Part shown: positions 1-12,664 of the stretch, piece after piece
Numbering within the stretch: the first letter of the stretch is position 1
How the letters are laid out: each line of letters starts with the position of its first letter
Origin: Mycobacterium sp. ACS4054
GTDB taxonomy: Bacteria > Actinomycetota > Actinomycetes > Mycobacteriales > Mycobacteriaceae
Length of the DNA stretch: 64,000 bases
NCBI RefSeq assembly: GCF_001667275.1
Contig: NZ_LZHV01000042.1
Span: 52,807 to 116,806, forward strand
Direction: 5' to 3'
Position numbers and translations under genes: made by a program
Notes under the pieces: generated by a model
What the model was told of the DNA's origin: nothing
What the model saw: the letters and a program-made list of their open reading frames with translations, nothing else
The model's database searches: none

Positions 1-239
1 TCCAGCTCGGTCATGATTTCCTGCGCTTTGACCTTGCCCACCTTGGGCAACGCCTCAAGCAGCGCGGAAACCTTCATCTTGCCCAGGACTTCGTCGGTCT
101 CGGCGTCCTTGAGCACCTGCGTGAGGTTGGTGCCGCCGCGCTTCAGCCGGTCCTTGAGCTCTGCTCGTGCTCGACGTGCGGCAGCCGCCTTCTCCAACGC
201 GGCCGCGCGCTGCTCGTCGGTCAACTGGGGAAGGGCCAC
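1..239 (-). CDS. mihF: mycobacterial integration host factor mIHF (5' part, runs off window)
   Basis: Nucleoid-associated DNA-binding protein required for Mu/L5-type integration and essential in mycobacteria. The visible N-terminal 79 codons read MALPQLTDEQRAAALEKAAA and continue with the basic, alanine-rich helix and the KVGKVKAQEIM helix-two-turn-helix segment typical of mIHF (about 105 residues in the family). I chose the GTG at 239 because it gives the known MALPQLTDEQ start and has GGAGG (244-248) just upstream. Some M. tuberculosis annotations use a longer N terminus; nothing here supports one. The C terminus lies outside the window. Confidence 0.93.
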   Translation of the reverse strand, partial: MALPQLTDEQRAAALEKAAAARRARAELKDRLKRGGTNLTQVLKDAETDEVLGKMKVSALLEALPKVGKVKAQEIMTEL

Positions 240-706
240 GATTCCTCCGTATCTGATCAATCAATCTCAATCGATCGCTTTGTGTCTCTGCCTGCTACTT
301 CAGCCAGCGGAGACGACCGTACTCAGGCCTCCTGACGAAATCTAACCCGGCCCCCTGGTTCCGGGGACAAACTCCCAGCATGAGCCCGGCGGGTGGCCCG
401 AAAAACCGGTCGCCGTGGCCGCCCCCACGGCCGCCGCACCGCGGCCGGCTAGGACGGCCAACCGGCCTCTCAGGAGGGCGACTAAAGCGCTCTGACCAGC
501 GGTTTTCATGGACTGCGCGGTGCCCGAGGGCAGGCGGGAGGCGCCGGCCGATGGCGGCCGCCGCGGCCCGAAACGCGTCATGCGGGCGATCTCGCATTTT
601 TCGTCGCGTGTCGCGCGTGTCGCGCCCGCGTGGCCGCGCGGGCGCGATTCACGCGCCGATTGCTGGTACGAGCCCCGGCCGATACGCAGGGAGTTACCAT
701 CTAGCC
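240..706. other. divergent leader region between mihF and the Mop-domain gene
   Basis: This stretch of 467 bases has no convincing gene. The mihF side holds its ribosome binding site (244-248) and a possible minus-strand -10 TAGATT at 339-344, which would give a leader of about 90 bases. The middle is very GC-rich, with short inverted repeats such as CCGTGG/CCACGG near 413-430 and GGCCGG/CCGGCC near 441-465. In H37Rv this position carries a PE/PPE pair (PE15/PPE20, from memory); here no PE or PPE motif is present. Short open frames across it have shadow-like, arginine-rich composition. Confidence 0.5.
695..700 (+). promoter_or_regulatory. -10 box for a leaderless Mop-domain transcript
   Basis: TACCAT lies six bases before the GTG at 707, so transcription starting seven bases downstream would begin on the start codon. 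No good -35 was seen, which is usual for SigA promoters in mycobacteria. Confidence 0.5.
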
Positions 707-1129
707 GTGTCGAACCTGCGGATCCGTCAGGCCGCTGAGCTGCTCGGAGTCAGCGACGACACGGTCCGGCGATGGATCAACCAAGGCTCCCTGGCGGTCA
801 GCCACGACGCGGCCGGCCGCAAAGTCATCGCCAGCGAGGATCTGGCCCGCTTTTCGCGCAGCAACGCCCCGGCCCCGCCCCCGGATCCGCTCAGCATCGG
901 CAGCTCGGCCCGCAACCGGTTCGTCGGGCTGGTCACCCAGGTGACCAGCGACAAGGTGATGACCCAGGTGGAGATGCAGTGCGGCCCCTTCACCGTGGTG
1001 TCGCTGATGAGCACCGAGGCCGCCGAGGAGCTGCAGTTGCGCCCCGGCAGCGTCGCCGTGGCCGTCGTCAAGGCCACCACCGTGATCGTGGAAACCGCGC
1101 GCCCCAGCACGTCGCTAGCGTCGGACTGA
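707..1129 (+). CDS. MerR/excisionase-type HTH plus Mop (TOBE) molybdate-binding protein
   Basis: A 140-residue protein. The first ~55 residues form an excisionase/MerR-like helix-turn-helix (IRQAAELLGVSDDTVRRWIN). Residues ~70-135 form a Mop/TOBE fold (SARNRFVGLVTQVTSDKVM ... RPGSVAVAVVKATTVIVE), which in ModE, ModC and molbindins binds molybdate or tungstate. HTH plus Mop suggests a molybdenum-responsive regulator or storage protein; the target is not shown. The in-frame GTG at 707 was chosen because the protein begins directly at the HTH and a -10 box sits six bases upstream; the open frame extends further 5' only with low-complexity residues. No mod transport genes are adjacent. It faces pyrF across a short hairpin. 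Confidence 0.8.
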   Translation: MSNLRIRQAAELLGVSDDTVRRWINQGSLAVSHDAAGRKVIASEDLARFSRSNAPAPPPDPLSIGSSARNRFVGLVTQVTSDKVMTQVEMQCGPFTVVSLMSTEAAEELQLRPGSVAVAVVKATTVIVETARPSTSLASD

Positions 1130-1150
1130 CGCGCACGTAGGGGCCGTTAC

Positions 1151-1169
1151 GGGCGCCTACGAGGCGCCC
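1151..1169. terminator. hairpin between convergent Mop gene and pyrF
   Basis: GGGCGCC (1151-1157) and GGCGCCC (1163-1169) form a perfect 7-bp stem with a 5-base loop. It overlaps the pyrF stop codon and lies 21 bases after the Mop gene stop. There is no U-tract, as is usual for mycobacterial terminators, so bidirectional termination is an inference. Confidence 0.45.
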
Positions 1170-1980
1170 AGGTAGGCGACGGCGTCCAGCATCCGCTCGC
1201 CGGCCGCCCGCAGTTCGGGCACGCCCGGCCCCGTGCGCAGCACCTCGCGGGCCACCGCGGGCAGCAGCTGGCCCGGATCCGCCCCGCCCAGCCCGGCGAG
1301 CGCCTCGGGCCGTCCGCCCTGCACGCCCAGGCCCGGCACCAGCACCGGTCCGCCCAGCGCGCTGAGGTCGGGGGCCTGAAGCACCGTCGCGCCGACCACC
1401 ACGCCGACGTAGCCGGGCCCGTGCGGCGTGGCGGACTTGTTCACCACCGCCGCCTGGTCGACGACCAGCTGAGCCACCGTGCGGCCGTCGAAGGCGGCGC
1501 GCTGCACGGTCGCGCCCTCGGGGTTGGACGTGGCGGCCAGCACGAACACGCCCCGGTCGTGCGCTGCGGCCGCCTCCAGCAGCGGGCGCAGCGAGCCGAA
1601 CCCCAGATACGGCGAGGCCGTCACCGCGTCGGCGGCCAGCGGCGAGTCCCCCGCCCAGGCGGCGGCGTAGGCGGCCATCGTCGTGCCGATGTCACCGCGC
1701 TTGGCGTCGGCCAAAACCAGCACCCCCGCCGCGCGCAGGGCCGCGATGGTGCGTTCCAGCACCGCGAACCCGGCGGCGCCGTAGGGCTCGAAGAACGCGA
1801 CCTGGGGCTTGACGACGGCGAACCCGGCGAACGCCTCGACGCAGATGTCGCAGAACGCCGCCACCCCGTCGGCCGTGGCCGGCAGGTCCCAGGCGCGCAG
1901 CAGCTCGGGGTGCGGATCGATGCCCACACACAGCGGCCCGCGTTGCGCCTTCGCCTCGGCCAGCCGCAGCCCGAACCCGG

Positions 1981-1984
<4 letters not shown>
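1157..1984 (-). CDS. pyrF: orotidine 5'-phosphate decarboxylase
   Basis: Final step of de novo UMP synthesis, decarboxylating OMP to UMP in the cytoplasm. The 275-residue protein is of the longer actinobacterial PyrF type. The catalytic lysine motif [20 protein letters not shown] is present (DxKxxD), as are the early [11 protein letters not shown] strand and the phosphate-loop region near VPGLGVQGG. It is the last gene of the pyr operon. The GTG start at 1984 overlaps the carB stop as GTGA, so translation is probably coupled; this overlap fixes the start even though the open frame continues upstream inside carB. Length matches the M. tuberculosis protein (about 274). Confidence 0.97.
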
Positions 1985-6475
<4,491 letters not shown>

Positions 6476-6479
<4 letters not shown>

Positions 6480-6985
6480 GCGGCTCCCTTCTCGTCGGAT
6501 TTCAGCCAGGGGTCATAGTCGTCGCGGTGGTTGGCCCGAAAGCCGGTGTCGATCTCGGCGCCCGATGGCAGCCGCCACCGAATCGCCAATATCCCGATCC
6601 GGGCCACCGCCCTGCCGCCCATGCTGCGCTCCATCCGGATGCCGGTAATCGAGTCTTTCGGAATCCAAATCGGTTGGGCGCGTACGCGTTCCACCATAAT
6701 TCCGCCGGCATAGCGGGTCAGCACCCCCTTGCTGCGGAACCCGAGATCGCCGGCCGCGATCCGTTCGTGCCAGCCCGGCGCCAGCATGGAACCGCAGTAG
6801 TGTCCGCGGGTGGTGATCAGGGCCGCGCCCACCTGGTCGGGAATGTCGGGCAGGTCACCGACCAGTTCATCCTGCCGCTCCGAGCGCCGCCGCCAGCTGC
6901 GCATCATCAGCTGGATCACCACCGCGATCACCACCACCAGCACAGCCGCGAAGATCAGCGATCCCACCAGCGTGCCCGAATTCAT
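6476..6985 (-). CDS. membrane-anchored conserved protein in pyr operon (Rv1382-like)
   Basis: A 169-residue protein with one N-terminal transmembrane helix (residues ~5-27, [20 protein letters not shown]). A basic stop-transfer ([11 protein letters not shown]) and a cytoplasmic domain of about 130 residues follow, containing a PH-like pattern of beta strands (GLRFRSK-like region, [16 protein letters not shown]). Function is unknown. It sits between pyrC and carA with ATGA and GTGA overlaps on either side, and the same gene occupies this place in M. tuberculosis (Rv1382, from memory). Co-expression with pyrimidine enzymes is therefore conserved, but a catalytic role is not suggested by any motif I can see. 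Confidence 0.85.
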
Positions 6986-8274
6986 GCCGGGCACTTCCCG
7001 TCTCGAGCGGTGAGCTTGCCGCGCAGCAGCGTCGCCGTCACCGTGGCCGGCAGGGCCATCGACTCGAAAGGCGTGTTCGCCGACCGGCTGGCCAGATCGG
7101 AGCCGGCGACGGTCCAGGTGGCGTCCGGGTCCACCACCGTCAGGTTGGCCGGCTCCCCCACCTCCAGCGGGCGGCCGTGATCGGGCAGGCCGACGATCCG
7201 CGCCGGGTTCTCGCTCATCACCCGGGCGACGTCGCGCCAGCTCAACAGGCCCGGCGTCACCATCGTCTGGACCACGACGGACAGGGCGGTCTGCAGGCCC
7301 AGCATGCCGGGACGCGCGGCGGCGAACTCCACGCACTTCTCGTGCTCGGCGTGCGGGGCGTGATCGGTGGCCACGCAGTCGATGACGCCGTCGGCCAGGG
7401 CCTGCCGCAGCGCCTCGGCGTCGGCGGCCTCGCGCAGCGGCGGGTTGACCCGATTCACCCCGTCATAGCTGGCCAGCCGGCCGTCGTCGAGCAGCAGATG
7501 GTGCGGGGTGACCTCGGCGGTGATCGAGATGCCTTGTCCCTTGGCCCATTTCAGAAGCTCGACGGTGCCGGCGGTGGACGCGTGGCAGATGTGGATGCGG
7601 GCGCCGGCGTCACGGGCCAGCAGCGCGTCGCGGGCGACGATCGATTCCTCGGCGGCCCGCGGCCAGCCCGAGAGCCCCAGCCGGGCGGCGTTGGGTCCCT
7701 CGTGCGCGACGGCGCCGACGGTCAGCCGGGGCTCCTCGGCGTGCTGGGCGATCAACACGCCCAGGCCGGTCGCGTACTCGAGGGCGCGGCGCATCACCAG
7801 CGGGTCGTGCACGCAGACGCCGTCGTCGGAGAACATCCGCACCTGTGCGGCGCCGGCCGCCATCATGCCCATCTCGGTCAGCTCGACCCCGCCCAGCCCC
7901 ACGGTGACGGCGCCGACGGGGTGCACGTCGACCACCCCCACCTGCTGGCCGCGGTGCCAGACGTGGTCGGTCACCACCGGGCTGTCGGCGACCGGATTGG
8001 TGTTGGCCATCGCGAACACCGCGGTGTACCCGCCCAAGGCCGCTGCGGCCGAGCCGGTTTCGATGTCCTCGGCGTATTCGCGGCCCGGCTCGCGCAGGTG
8101 GGTGTGCAGGTCGACGAACCCGGGCAGCAGCACCTGGCCGGTGGCGTCGATGACATCGGCCGTATCCGGGATGGCGAGGCCCGCTCCGATTTCGGCGATC
8201 TGGCCGTCATCGACCAGCACGTCGACGCGATCCCCCTCGCCGTACAACCGGGCCCCGCGGATGAGCACGCTCAC
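6982..8274 (-). CDS. pyrC: dihydroorotase
   Basis: Cyclises carbamoyl aspartate to dihydroorotate. The 430-residue protein is of the class I amidohydrolase type. It has the metal-binding HxH in [14 protein letters not shown] at about residues 55-65, further zinc-ligand histidines in the later strands ([17 protein letters not shown]) and the catalytic Asp motif [14 protein letters not shown]. The GTG start at 8274 overlaps the pyrB stop (GTGA), and the stop overlaps the start of the next gene (ATGA). The coding frame remains open upstream through pyrB in another frame, but the operon overlap and the family length of 430 decide the start. Confidence 0.97.
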   Translation of the reverse strand: MSVLIRGARLYGEGDRVDVLVDDGQIAEIGAGLAIPDTADVIDATGQVLLPGFVDLHTHLREPGREYAEDIETGSAAAALGGYTAVFAMANTNPVADSPVVTDHVWHRGQQVGVVDVHPVGAVTVGLGGVELTEMGMMAAGAAQVRMFSDDGVCVHDPLVMRRALEYATGLGVLIAQHAEEPRLTVGAVAHEGPNAARLGLSGWPRAAEESIVARDALLARDAGARIHICHASTAGTVELLKWAKGQGISITAEVTPHHLLLDDGRLASYDGVNRVNPPLREAADAEALRQALADGVIDCVATDHAPHAEHEKCVEFAAARPGMLGLQTALSVVVQTMVTPGLLSWRDVARVMSENPARIVGLPDHGRPLEVGEPANLTVVDPDATWTVAGSDLASRSANTPFESMALPATVTATLLRGKLTARDGKCPA

Positions 8275-9215
8275 GCTGCGATCTCCTCTGCCCCCACCAG
8301 CACATGGAACAGCACCGCCATCCGCACGTGCACGCCGTTCGAAACCTGTTGCAGCACCGCCGATTGCGATGAGTCGGCGACCGAGGAGGAGATTTCCATG
8401 CCACGCAGCATCGGACCCGGGTGCAGCACCACGGCGTGGCCGGGCAACATCGCCTGGCGGCGATCGGAAAGCCCGTAGCGGGACGAGTATTCGCGCACCG
8501 ACGGGAAGAAGCCGCCGTTCATCCGCTCGGCCTGCACGCGCAGCATCAGCACCGCATCGGCGGCGGGCAGCTCGGCGTCGAAGTCGTTCGAGACGGTGAC
8601 GGGCCAGCCCTCGACGCCGACCGGCAACAGCGTGGGCGGCGCCACCAGCACCACCTCGGCGCCCAGCGTGTGCAGCAGCATGACGTTGGAGCGGGCCACC
8701 CGGCTGTGCAGGATGTCGCCGACGATCACGATGCGCCGGCCCTCGATGCCGCCGAGGCGCTGGCGGATGGTGAGCGCGTCGAGCAGCGCCTGCGTCGGAT
8801 GTTCGTGCGTGCCGTCGCCGGCGTTGATCACCGAGGGGCCGTCGTTGGCGGTGCCGGTCCATTCGGCCAGCAGGTGCGCGGCGCCCGAGGCCGGGTGCCG
8901 GATGATCAGCGCGTCGGCGCCGGCCGCGCGCAGCGTCAACGCGGTGTCGCGCAGCGACTCCCCCTTGCCGACCGAGGATCCGGCCGCGCTGACGTTGATC
9001 ACGTCGGCGCTCATCCACTTGCCGGCGACCTCGAACGACACCCGGGTGCGGGTGGAGTTCTCGTAGAACATCGTGATGACGGTGCGCCCGCGCAGGGTCG
9101 GCAGCTTCTTGATCTCGCGGCCGACCAGGGCCTGGGCGAACCGGTCGGCGTCGTCGAGGATGGCGGTGGCGTCGTCGCGGGTCAGGTCGCCGGCGGCGAG
9201 CAGGTGCCGTGTCAT
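8271..9215 (-). CDS. pyrB: aspartate carbamoyltransferase catalytic subunit
   Basis: Condenses carbamoyl phosphate with aspartate, the committed pyrimidine step. The 314-residue chain shows the carbamoyl phosphate motif [17 protein letters not shown] (STRTR at about 51-55) and the HPxQ motif in [17 protein letters not shown]. There is no pyrI regulatory subunit nearby, as usual in actinobacteria. The ATG at 9215 overlaps the pyrR stop as ATGA, which fixes the start and implies coupled translation from pyrR. Confidence 0.98.
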   Translation of the reverse strand: MTRHLLAAGDLTRDDATAILDDADRFAQALVGREIKKLPTLRGRTVITMFYENSTRTRVSFEVAGKWMSADVINVSAAGSSVGKGESLRDTALTLRAAGADALIIRHPASGAAHLLAEWTGTANDGPSVINAGDGTHEHPTQALLDALTIRQRLGGIEGRRIVIVGDILHSRVARSNVMLLHTLGAEVVLVAPPTLLPVGVEGWPVTVSNDFDAELPAADAVLMLRVQAERMNGGFFPSVREYSSRYGLSDRRQAMLPGHAVVLHPGPMLRGMEISSSVADSSQSAVLQQVSNGVHVRMAVLFHVLVGAEEIAA

Positions 9216-9784
9216 CGGGAGATCACCACCGCGTCGCGGCCGTCCTGCTCGCTCAGCAGCACGTGCACGCTCTCGCTGCGGGAGGTGGGGACGTTCTTGC
9301 CCACGTAGTCGGCGCGCAGCGGCAGCTCGCGGTGGCCACGGTCGACCAGCACCGCCAGCTGCACCACCCGGGGGCGGCCGACGTCGCGCAGCGCGTCCAG
9401 CGCGGAGCGCACCGATCGCCCGGAGTACAGCACGTCATCGATGAGGATCACCAGCGCGTCGTCGATGCCACCGGCCGGAATCGAGGTGGCCTCCAGCGGC
9501 CGCGGCGGCTTCTGCATGAGATCGTCGCGGTAGAGGGTGATGTCGAGGGCGCCGTGGCCCACTTCCACCCCGCTGTACTCGGCGATGTTGGTCGCCAGCC
9601 GCCCGGCCAGGGTGACGCCGCGCGTCGGGATGCCCAATAGGACCACCCGCGGCGCGTCCGGCCCGTCCAGCGCGGTCTTTTCGATGATCTGATGCGCGAT
9701 GCGGGAAATGGTGCGACCGACGTCGGCCGCCGACATCAGTTCCCGGGCTCCGCGGTCCACGCCGCTCTCACCCACAGCACCCAT
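9212..9784 (-). CDS. pyrR: bifunctional pyr operon RNA-binding regulator / uracil phosphoribosyltransferase
   Basis: PyrR senses UMP/UTP and binds a stem-loop in pyr mRNA; in M. smegmatis it represses translation rather than attenuating transcription. The 190 residues include the PRPP-binding loop [20 protein letters not shown] and the RNA/UMP region [13 protein letters not shown]. The N-terminal ~15 residues before [13 protein letters not shown] are probably real, because the strong Shine-Dalgarno AAGGAGGT at 9795-9802 is spaced for the ATG at 9784. An internal ATG farther in has no such site. It is the first gene of the seven-gene operon, so its leader controls all of it. Confidence 0.96.
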   Translation of the reverse strand: MGAVGESGVDRGARELMSAADVGRTISRIAHQIIEKTALDGPDAPRVVLLGIPTRGVTLAGRLATNIAEYSGVEVGHGALDITLYRDDLMQKPPRPLEATSIPAGGIDDALVILIDDVLYSGRSVRSALDALRDVGRPRVVQLAVLVDRGHRELPLRADYVGKNVPTSRSESVHVLLSEQDGRDAVVISR

Positions 9785-9793
9785 GCGAGACTT

Positions 9794-9830
9794 GACCTCC
9801 TTCTCCGCCTCGCCGGACGGATCGTTAAAG
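9794..9830 (-). promoter_or_regulatory. PyrR-binding-loop-like element overlapping the pyrR ribosome binding site
   Basis: Read on the minus strand, TTTAAC (9824-9829) is followed by TCCGTCC, GGCGAGGCGGAG and AAGGAGGTC (9794-9802). This order (TTTAAC, TCC, GAGGC, AAGGAG) matches the conserved PyrR binding loop, and its 3' part is the Shine-Dalgarno of pyrR. Binding of PyrR-UMP would directly hide the ribosome site, fitting the translational repression described for M. smegmatis. The match is by eye; folding was not computed. Confidence 0.75.
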
Positions 9831-9847
9831 GATGTCGACTGCCCGGC

Positions 9848-9876
9848 AGCGTAGCACCTATCTCACGCGGGGTCGG
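9848..9876 (-). promoter_or_regulatory. candidate pyr operon promoter
   Basis: On the minus strand a -10 TACGCT (9848-9853) lies 17 bases from a weak -35 CCGACC (9871-9876). Transcription would start near 9841, giving a leader of about 57 bases that contains the PyrR element. The -35 matches only the GAC core of TTGACA. Confidence 0.5.
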
Positions 9877-9934
9877 ATGCGAGGCACGCGCGCGCCGCCG
9901 TCGGGGCGCGCCGAAGGTCAGTGCGCCGTAGCGG

Positions 9935-10360
9935 CTACGTGCACGGGATCTGCCCGTTGAGCACGCAATTCGACGGCGGCGTGAAGGAACCGATCACCAC
10001 ACCCCGCATGCCACCCGTGGCCGAACCACCGGGGGGAATGCTGCGATTCCAGTTGGCGGGGGTGAGCACGTAGTGCGTGCCCGATTGGGTGATGGTGCTG
10101 TTCCACGTGTGCAGGACGGATTGTCCCGCCGGCATGTCGAAGTCGATCCGCCAATCGGTGAGCGGCACCATGCTCGCGTTGGTGACGGCGAAGTTGGCGA
10201 TGAAACCGGTCTGCCACGCATGTTCCACCGACAACGTCGCCGAGGCCGCGGCCGCCTGGGCCGCGGGGGCGACGGCGAGGCCCGTGGCGACCAGCAATGC
10301 CGACACGGTGACGTGCAGCGCCGTGCGCCAGCGCTGCACGCGATTGATCAGTGCGGCCAT
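9935..10360 (-). CDS. secreted carbohydrate-binding module (CBM2) protein, no catalytic domain
   Basis: A 141-residue secreted protein. Residues 1-35 form a Sec signal peptide (basic start, hydrophobic TALHVTVSALLVATGLAV, cleavage near AQAAAA). The rest is one family 2 cellulose/chitin-binding module: WQTGFIANFAVTNAS, PLTDWRIDFDMPAGQSVLHTWNS, the WN-containing strand TPANWNRSIPPGGSATGGM and a closing disulphide pair (CVLNGQIPC). It closely resembles M. tuberculosis Rv1987, a CBM2-only protein in the RD2 region far from pyrR in that genome. With no hydrolase domain it can only bind polysaccharide. The ATG at 10360 was chosen because TAATGT sits seven bases upstream. Confidence 0.88.
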   Translation of the reverse strand: MAALINRVQRWRTALHVTVSALLVATGLAVAPAAQAAAASATLSVEHAWQTGFIANFAVTNASMVPLTDWRIDFDMPAGQSVLHTWNSTITQSGTHYVLTPANWNRSIPPGGSATGGMRGVVIGSFTPPSNCVLNGQIPCT

Positions 10361-10367
10361 GGCAGCC

Positions 10368-10373
10368 ACATTA
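10368..10373 (-). promoter_or_regulatory. -10 box for leaderless CBM2 transcript
   Basis: Minus-strand TAATGT ends seven bases before the ATG at 10360, placing the transcription start on or next to the start codon. No Shine-Dalgarno is present. Confidence 0.5.
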
Positions 10374-10518
10374 GGGGCGTACAGGCGGCGCGGGCCCTCG
10401 CGCCGCGGGCACGCTGCAGGACCTTTGCCCAACCGAAACCGTCGTGAAATTTTGCCCTCGGCACACCGGGGCGCCGCCGGTGTGTCGGACCGGGTGTCGG
10501 CCGCCGCGGAGCAGAAAG

Positions 10519-10524
10519 TAGGTT
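10519..10524 (+). promoter_or_regulatory. -10 box for leaderless STAS-gene transcript
   Basis: TAGGTT lies six bases before the second of two adjacent GTG codons (10531), which makes that GTG rather than the one at 10528 the likely start. Confidence 0.5.
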
Positions 10525-10530
10525 CGGGTG

Positions 10531-10896
10531 GTGAGCGAGGAGTTCTGGGTCAACCGCCGCGACGCCGGGGATGCGGTGGTGCTGCAGGTCAGCGGCGTGG
10601 TCGACATCATCACCGCGCCCTCGCTCGCCACGCACATCGACGTCGCGCTGGCCGGCACACCCGCGGTGCTGGTCATCGACCTCACCGAAGTCGATTTCCT
10701 ATCGTCCGCGGGCATCACCGTGCTGGTCGAGGTGCATCGCCTGACCGAGAACAGCCCGACGTCATTGCGGGTGGCGGCCGACGGCTCGGCCACCAGTCGG
10801 CCGCTGCGGATCGTGGGCCTCGACGAGTTCATCAACCTCTACCCGACCGTGGACGAAGCCTTGGCCGGAGCTCCCCCGGGCCCGACGCTAACCTGA
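10531..10896 (+). CDS. STAS-domain anti-anti-sigma factor
   Basis: A 121-residue single-domain protein of the SpoIIAA/RsbV type that would bind an anti-sigma kinase. The core reads VVDIITAPSLATHID, then VLVIDLTEVDFLSSAGITVLVEVHR. The conserved DLTxVDFLSSAG motif carries the phosphorylatable serine (SSAG, about residue 60). No anti-sigma factor or sigma factor gene is adjacent, so the partner is unknown. The stop overlaps the -10 box of the following serine hydrolase gene, which starts five bases later, so the two may also be co-transcribed. Confidence 0.85.
   Translation: MSEEFWVNRRDAGDAVVLQVSGVVDIITAPSLATHIDVALAGTPAVLVIDLTEVDFLSSAGITVLVEVHRLTENSPTSLRVAADGSATSRPLRIVGLDEFINLYPTVDEALAGAPPGPTLT
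10889..10894 (+). promoter_or_regulatory. -10-like box before serine hydrolase gene
   Basis: TAACCT lies seven bases before the GTG at 10902 and inside the end of the STAS gene. It could give an internal leaderless transcript; read-through from the STAS promoter is equally possible. Confidence 0.35.
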
Positions 10897-10901
10897 TTCG
10901 G

Positions 10902-12107
10902 GTGAATCTCGACGCCAACGCGGCCTCCATCCGCGAAGTCTGCGACGCGGGCCTGCTAGCCGGTGCGCTGACGGTGGTGTGGCAGCGCGGAGAAGTGTTG
11001 CAGGTCAACGAGATCGGCTATCGCGATGTGGACGCGCACCTGCCGATGCGGCGGGACACGCTGTTCCGGATCGCGTCGATGACCAAGCCGGTCACCGTCG
11101 CGGCCGTGATGAGCCTGGTGGACGAGGGCAAGCTGACGCTGAAGGACCCCGTCGTGCGCTGGGCGCCGGAGCTGGCCGACCTGCGGGTGCTCGACGACCC
11201 GCGCGGCCCGCTGGACCGGACCCACCCGGCGCGGCGCGCCATCCTGATCGAGGATTTGCTCACCCACACCAGCGGAATGGCCTACGGGTTCTCGGTGTCC
11301 GGGCCGATCGCCAAGGCCTACGTGCGGCTGCCCTTCAACCAGGGCCCGGACGCGTGGCTGGCCGAGCTGGCCAAGCTGCCGCTGGTGCACCAGCCCGGCG
11401 ACCGCCTCACCTACAGCCACTCCATCGACCTGCTGGGCGTCATCGCCTCGCGTATCGAGGACAAGCCGTTCCACGAGGTTCTCGACGAACGGGTGCTGGG
11501 CCCGGTGGGCATGCCCGACACCGGGTTCTTCGCCTCCCCCGACACCCGCCGCCGCGCCGCGACCATGTACCGGCTCGACGACCGGGGGCAGCTGCACCAC
11601 GACGTGATGGGCCCGCCCCACATCAAGCCGCCCTCCTTCCCCAACGCGGGCGGCGGGTTGTGGTCGACGGCCGACGACTACCTGCGGTTCGTGCGCATGC
11701 TGCTCGGCGACGGAACGATCGACGGCGTGCGGGTGCTCTCGCCCGAGTCCGCCCGCCTGATGCGCACCGACCGGCTCACCGACGAGCAGAAGCGCCACGA
11801 CTTCCTGGGGGCGCCCTACTGGGTGGGCCGCGGCTTCGGGCTGAACCTGTCGGTGGTGACCGACCCGGCGAGGTCGGCGCCGCTGTTCGGGCCCGGCGGG
11901 CTCGGGACGTTCAGCTGGCCGGGCGCGTACGGGACGTGGTGGCAGGCCGACCCGACGGCCGACCTGGTCCTGCTGTATCTGGTGCAGAACCTGCCCGACA
12001 TGTCCGCGGACGTGGCCGCGGCGATCGCCGGCAACACCTCGTTGGCGAAACTCCAATCGGCGCAACCCAAATTCGTCCGCCGCACCTATTCCGCGCTCGG
12101 CCTCTAG
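10902..12107 (+). CDS. beta-lactamase-fold serine hydrolase (class C / EstB family)
   Basis: A 401-residue penicillin-binding-protein-fold hydrolase or esterase. The nucleophile motif SMTK is at residues 59-62. The second motif is YSH at 171-173 in place of the YxN of true class C beta-lactamases, and a glycine-rich strand GGLGTFSWPGAYGTWW stands where KTG would be. These changes point to an esterase or peptidase-like enzyme rather than a drug-inactivating beta-lactamase. No signal peptide is seen, so it is likely cytoplasmic. M. tuberculosis has several relatives of this type. The GTG start has TAACCT upstream and no Shine-Dalgarno. Confidence 0.88.
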   Translation: MNLDANAASIREVCDAGLLAGALTVVWQRGEVLQVNEIGYRDVDAHLPMRRDTLFRIASMTKPVTVAAVMSLVDEGKLTLKDPVVRWAPELADLRVLDDPRGPLDRTHPARRAILIEDLLTHTSGMAYGFSVSGPIAKAYVRLPFNQGPDAWLAELAKLPLVHQPGDRLTYSHSIDLLGVIASRIEDKPFHEVLDERVLGPVGMPDTGFFASPDTRRRAATMYRLDDRGQLHHDVMGPPHIKPPSFPNAGGGLWSTADDYLRFVRMLLGDGTIDGVRVLSPESARLMRTDRLTDEQKRHDFLGAPYWVGRGFGLNLSVVTDPARSAPLFGPGGLGTFSWPGAYGTWWQADPTADLVLLYLVQNLPDMSADVAAAIAGNTSLAKLQSAQPKFVRRTYSALGL

Positions 12108-12111
12108 CACC

Positions 12112-12651
12112 GTGGCCGACTACCCGCCCGATCGCATCACCGGCCCCCGGCTGGTGCTGCGCCGGCCCGTGCTCGACGACGCCGGCGCGCTGTACCAGCG
12201 GGTCGCCCGCGATCCCGAGGTCACCAAGTATCTGATGTGGGCGCCGCATCCCGACGTGGCGGCGACGCGGCGGGTGATCACCGAGAAGCTCAACGCCACG
12301 CCCGACGAGCGAACCTGGGCGATCGAATTGCGCCACAGCGGCGAGGTGGTCGGCCTCACCAGTTGCCGCCGCCCGGTGCCGCATTCGGTCGAGATCGGGT
12401 ACTGCCTGGGCCGGCGGTGGTGGGGCAAGGGCTTAATGCGCGAGGTGCTCGAGATGCTGCTCGACGCGCTCGACGGCGACCGGGCGGTGTATCGGGTGTG
12501 GGCCACCTGCAACGTCGACAACGAGCGCTCCGCGCGGCTGCTGGAGCGCGCCGGCTTCGTGCTGGAGGGCCGGCTGGCCCGCCACGCCGTCTACCCCAAC
12601 CTGGGCCTCGAGCCGCAAGACAGCCTGCTCTACGCCAGGATCCTGCGGTGA
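12112..12651 (+). CDS. GNAT-family N-acetyltransferase (RimJ/RimL type)
   Basis: A 179-residue acetyltransferase with the RimJ-like N-terminal signature TGPRLVLRRPVLDDAGALYQ. The acetyl-CoA binding region reads EIGYCLGRRWWGKGLMREVL, a variant of the Q/RxxGxG/A loop. The C-terminal strand reads VDNERSARLLERAGFVLEGRL. The substrate is unknown; family members acetylate ribosomal protein N termini or small amines. It starts four bases after the upstream hydrolase stop, so it is probably co-transcribed with it. It converges with the AprA-like gene, the two stops being about 13 bases apart. Confidence 0.9.
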   Translation: MADYPPDRITGPRLVLRRPVLDDAGALYQRVARDPEVTKYLMWAPHPDVAATRRVITEKLNATPDERTWAIELRHSGEVVGLTSCRRPVPHSVEIGYCLGRRWWGKGLMREVLEMLLDALDGDRAVYRVWATCNVDNERSARLLERAGFVLEGRLARHAVYPNLGLEPQDSLLYARILR

Positions 12652-12664
12652 TCCTCGGCGAACC

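Noticed and set aside
240..706. PE/PPE genes expected between pyrF and mihF from M. tuberculosis
   Set aside because: No frame here carries a PE or PPE N-terminal motif; the region is non-coding apart from regulatory sequences.
508..738. Small open frame in the mihF/Mop intergenic region
   Set aside because: Arginine/alanine/proline-rich composition, no ribosome site or promoter, and it ends inside the Mop gene in another frame.
10902..12107. A true beta-lactamase or resistance gene
   Set aside because: The SxxK motif is present but YxN is YSH and there is no KTG or signal peptide, which fits an esterase-type serine hydrolase better.
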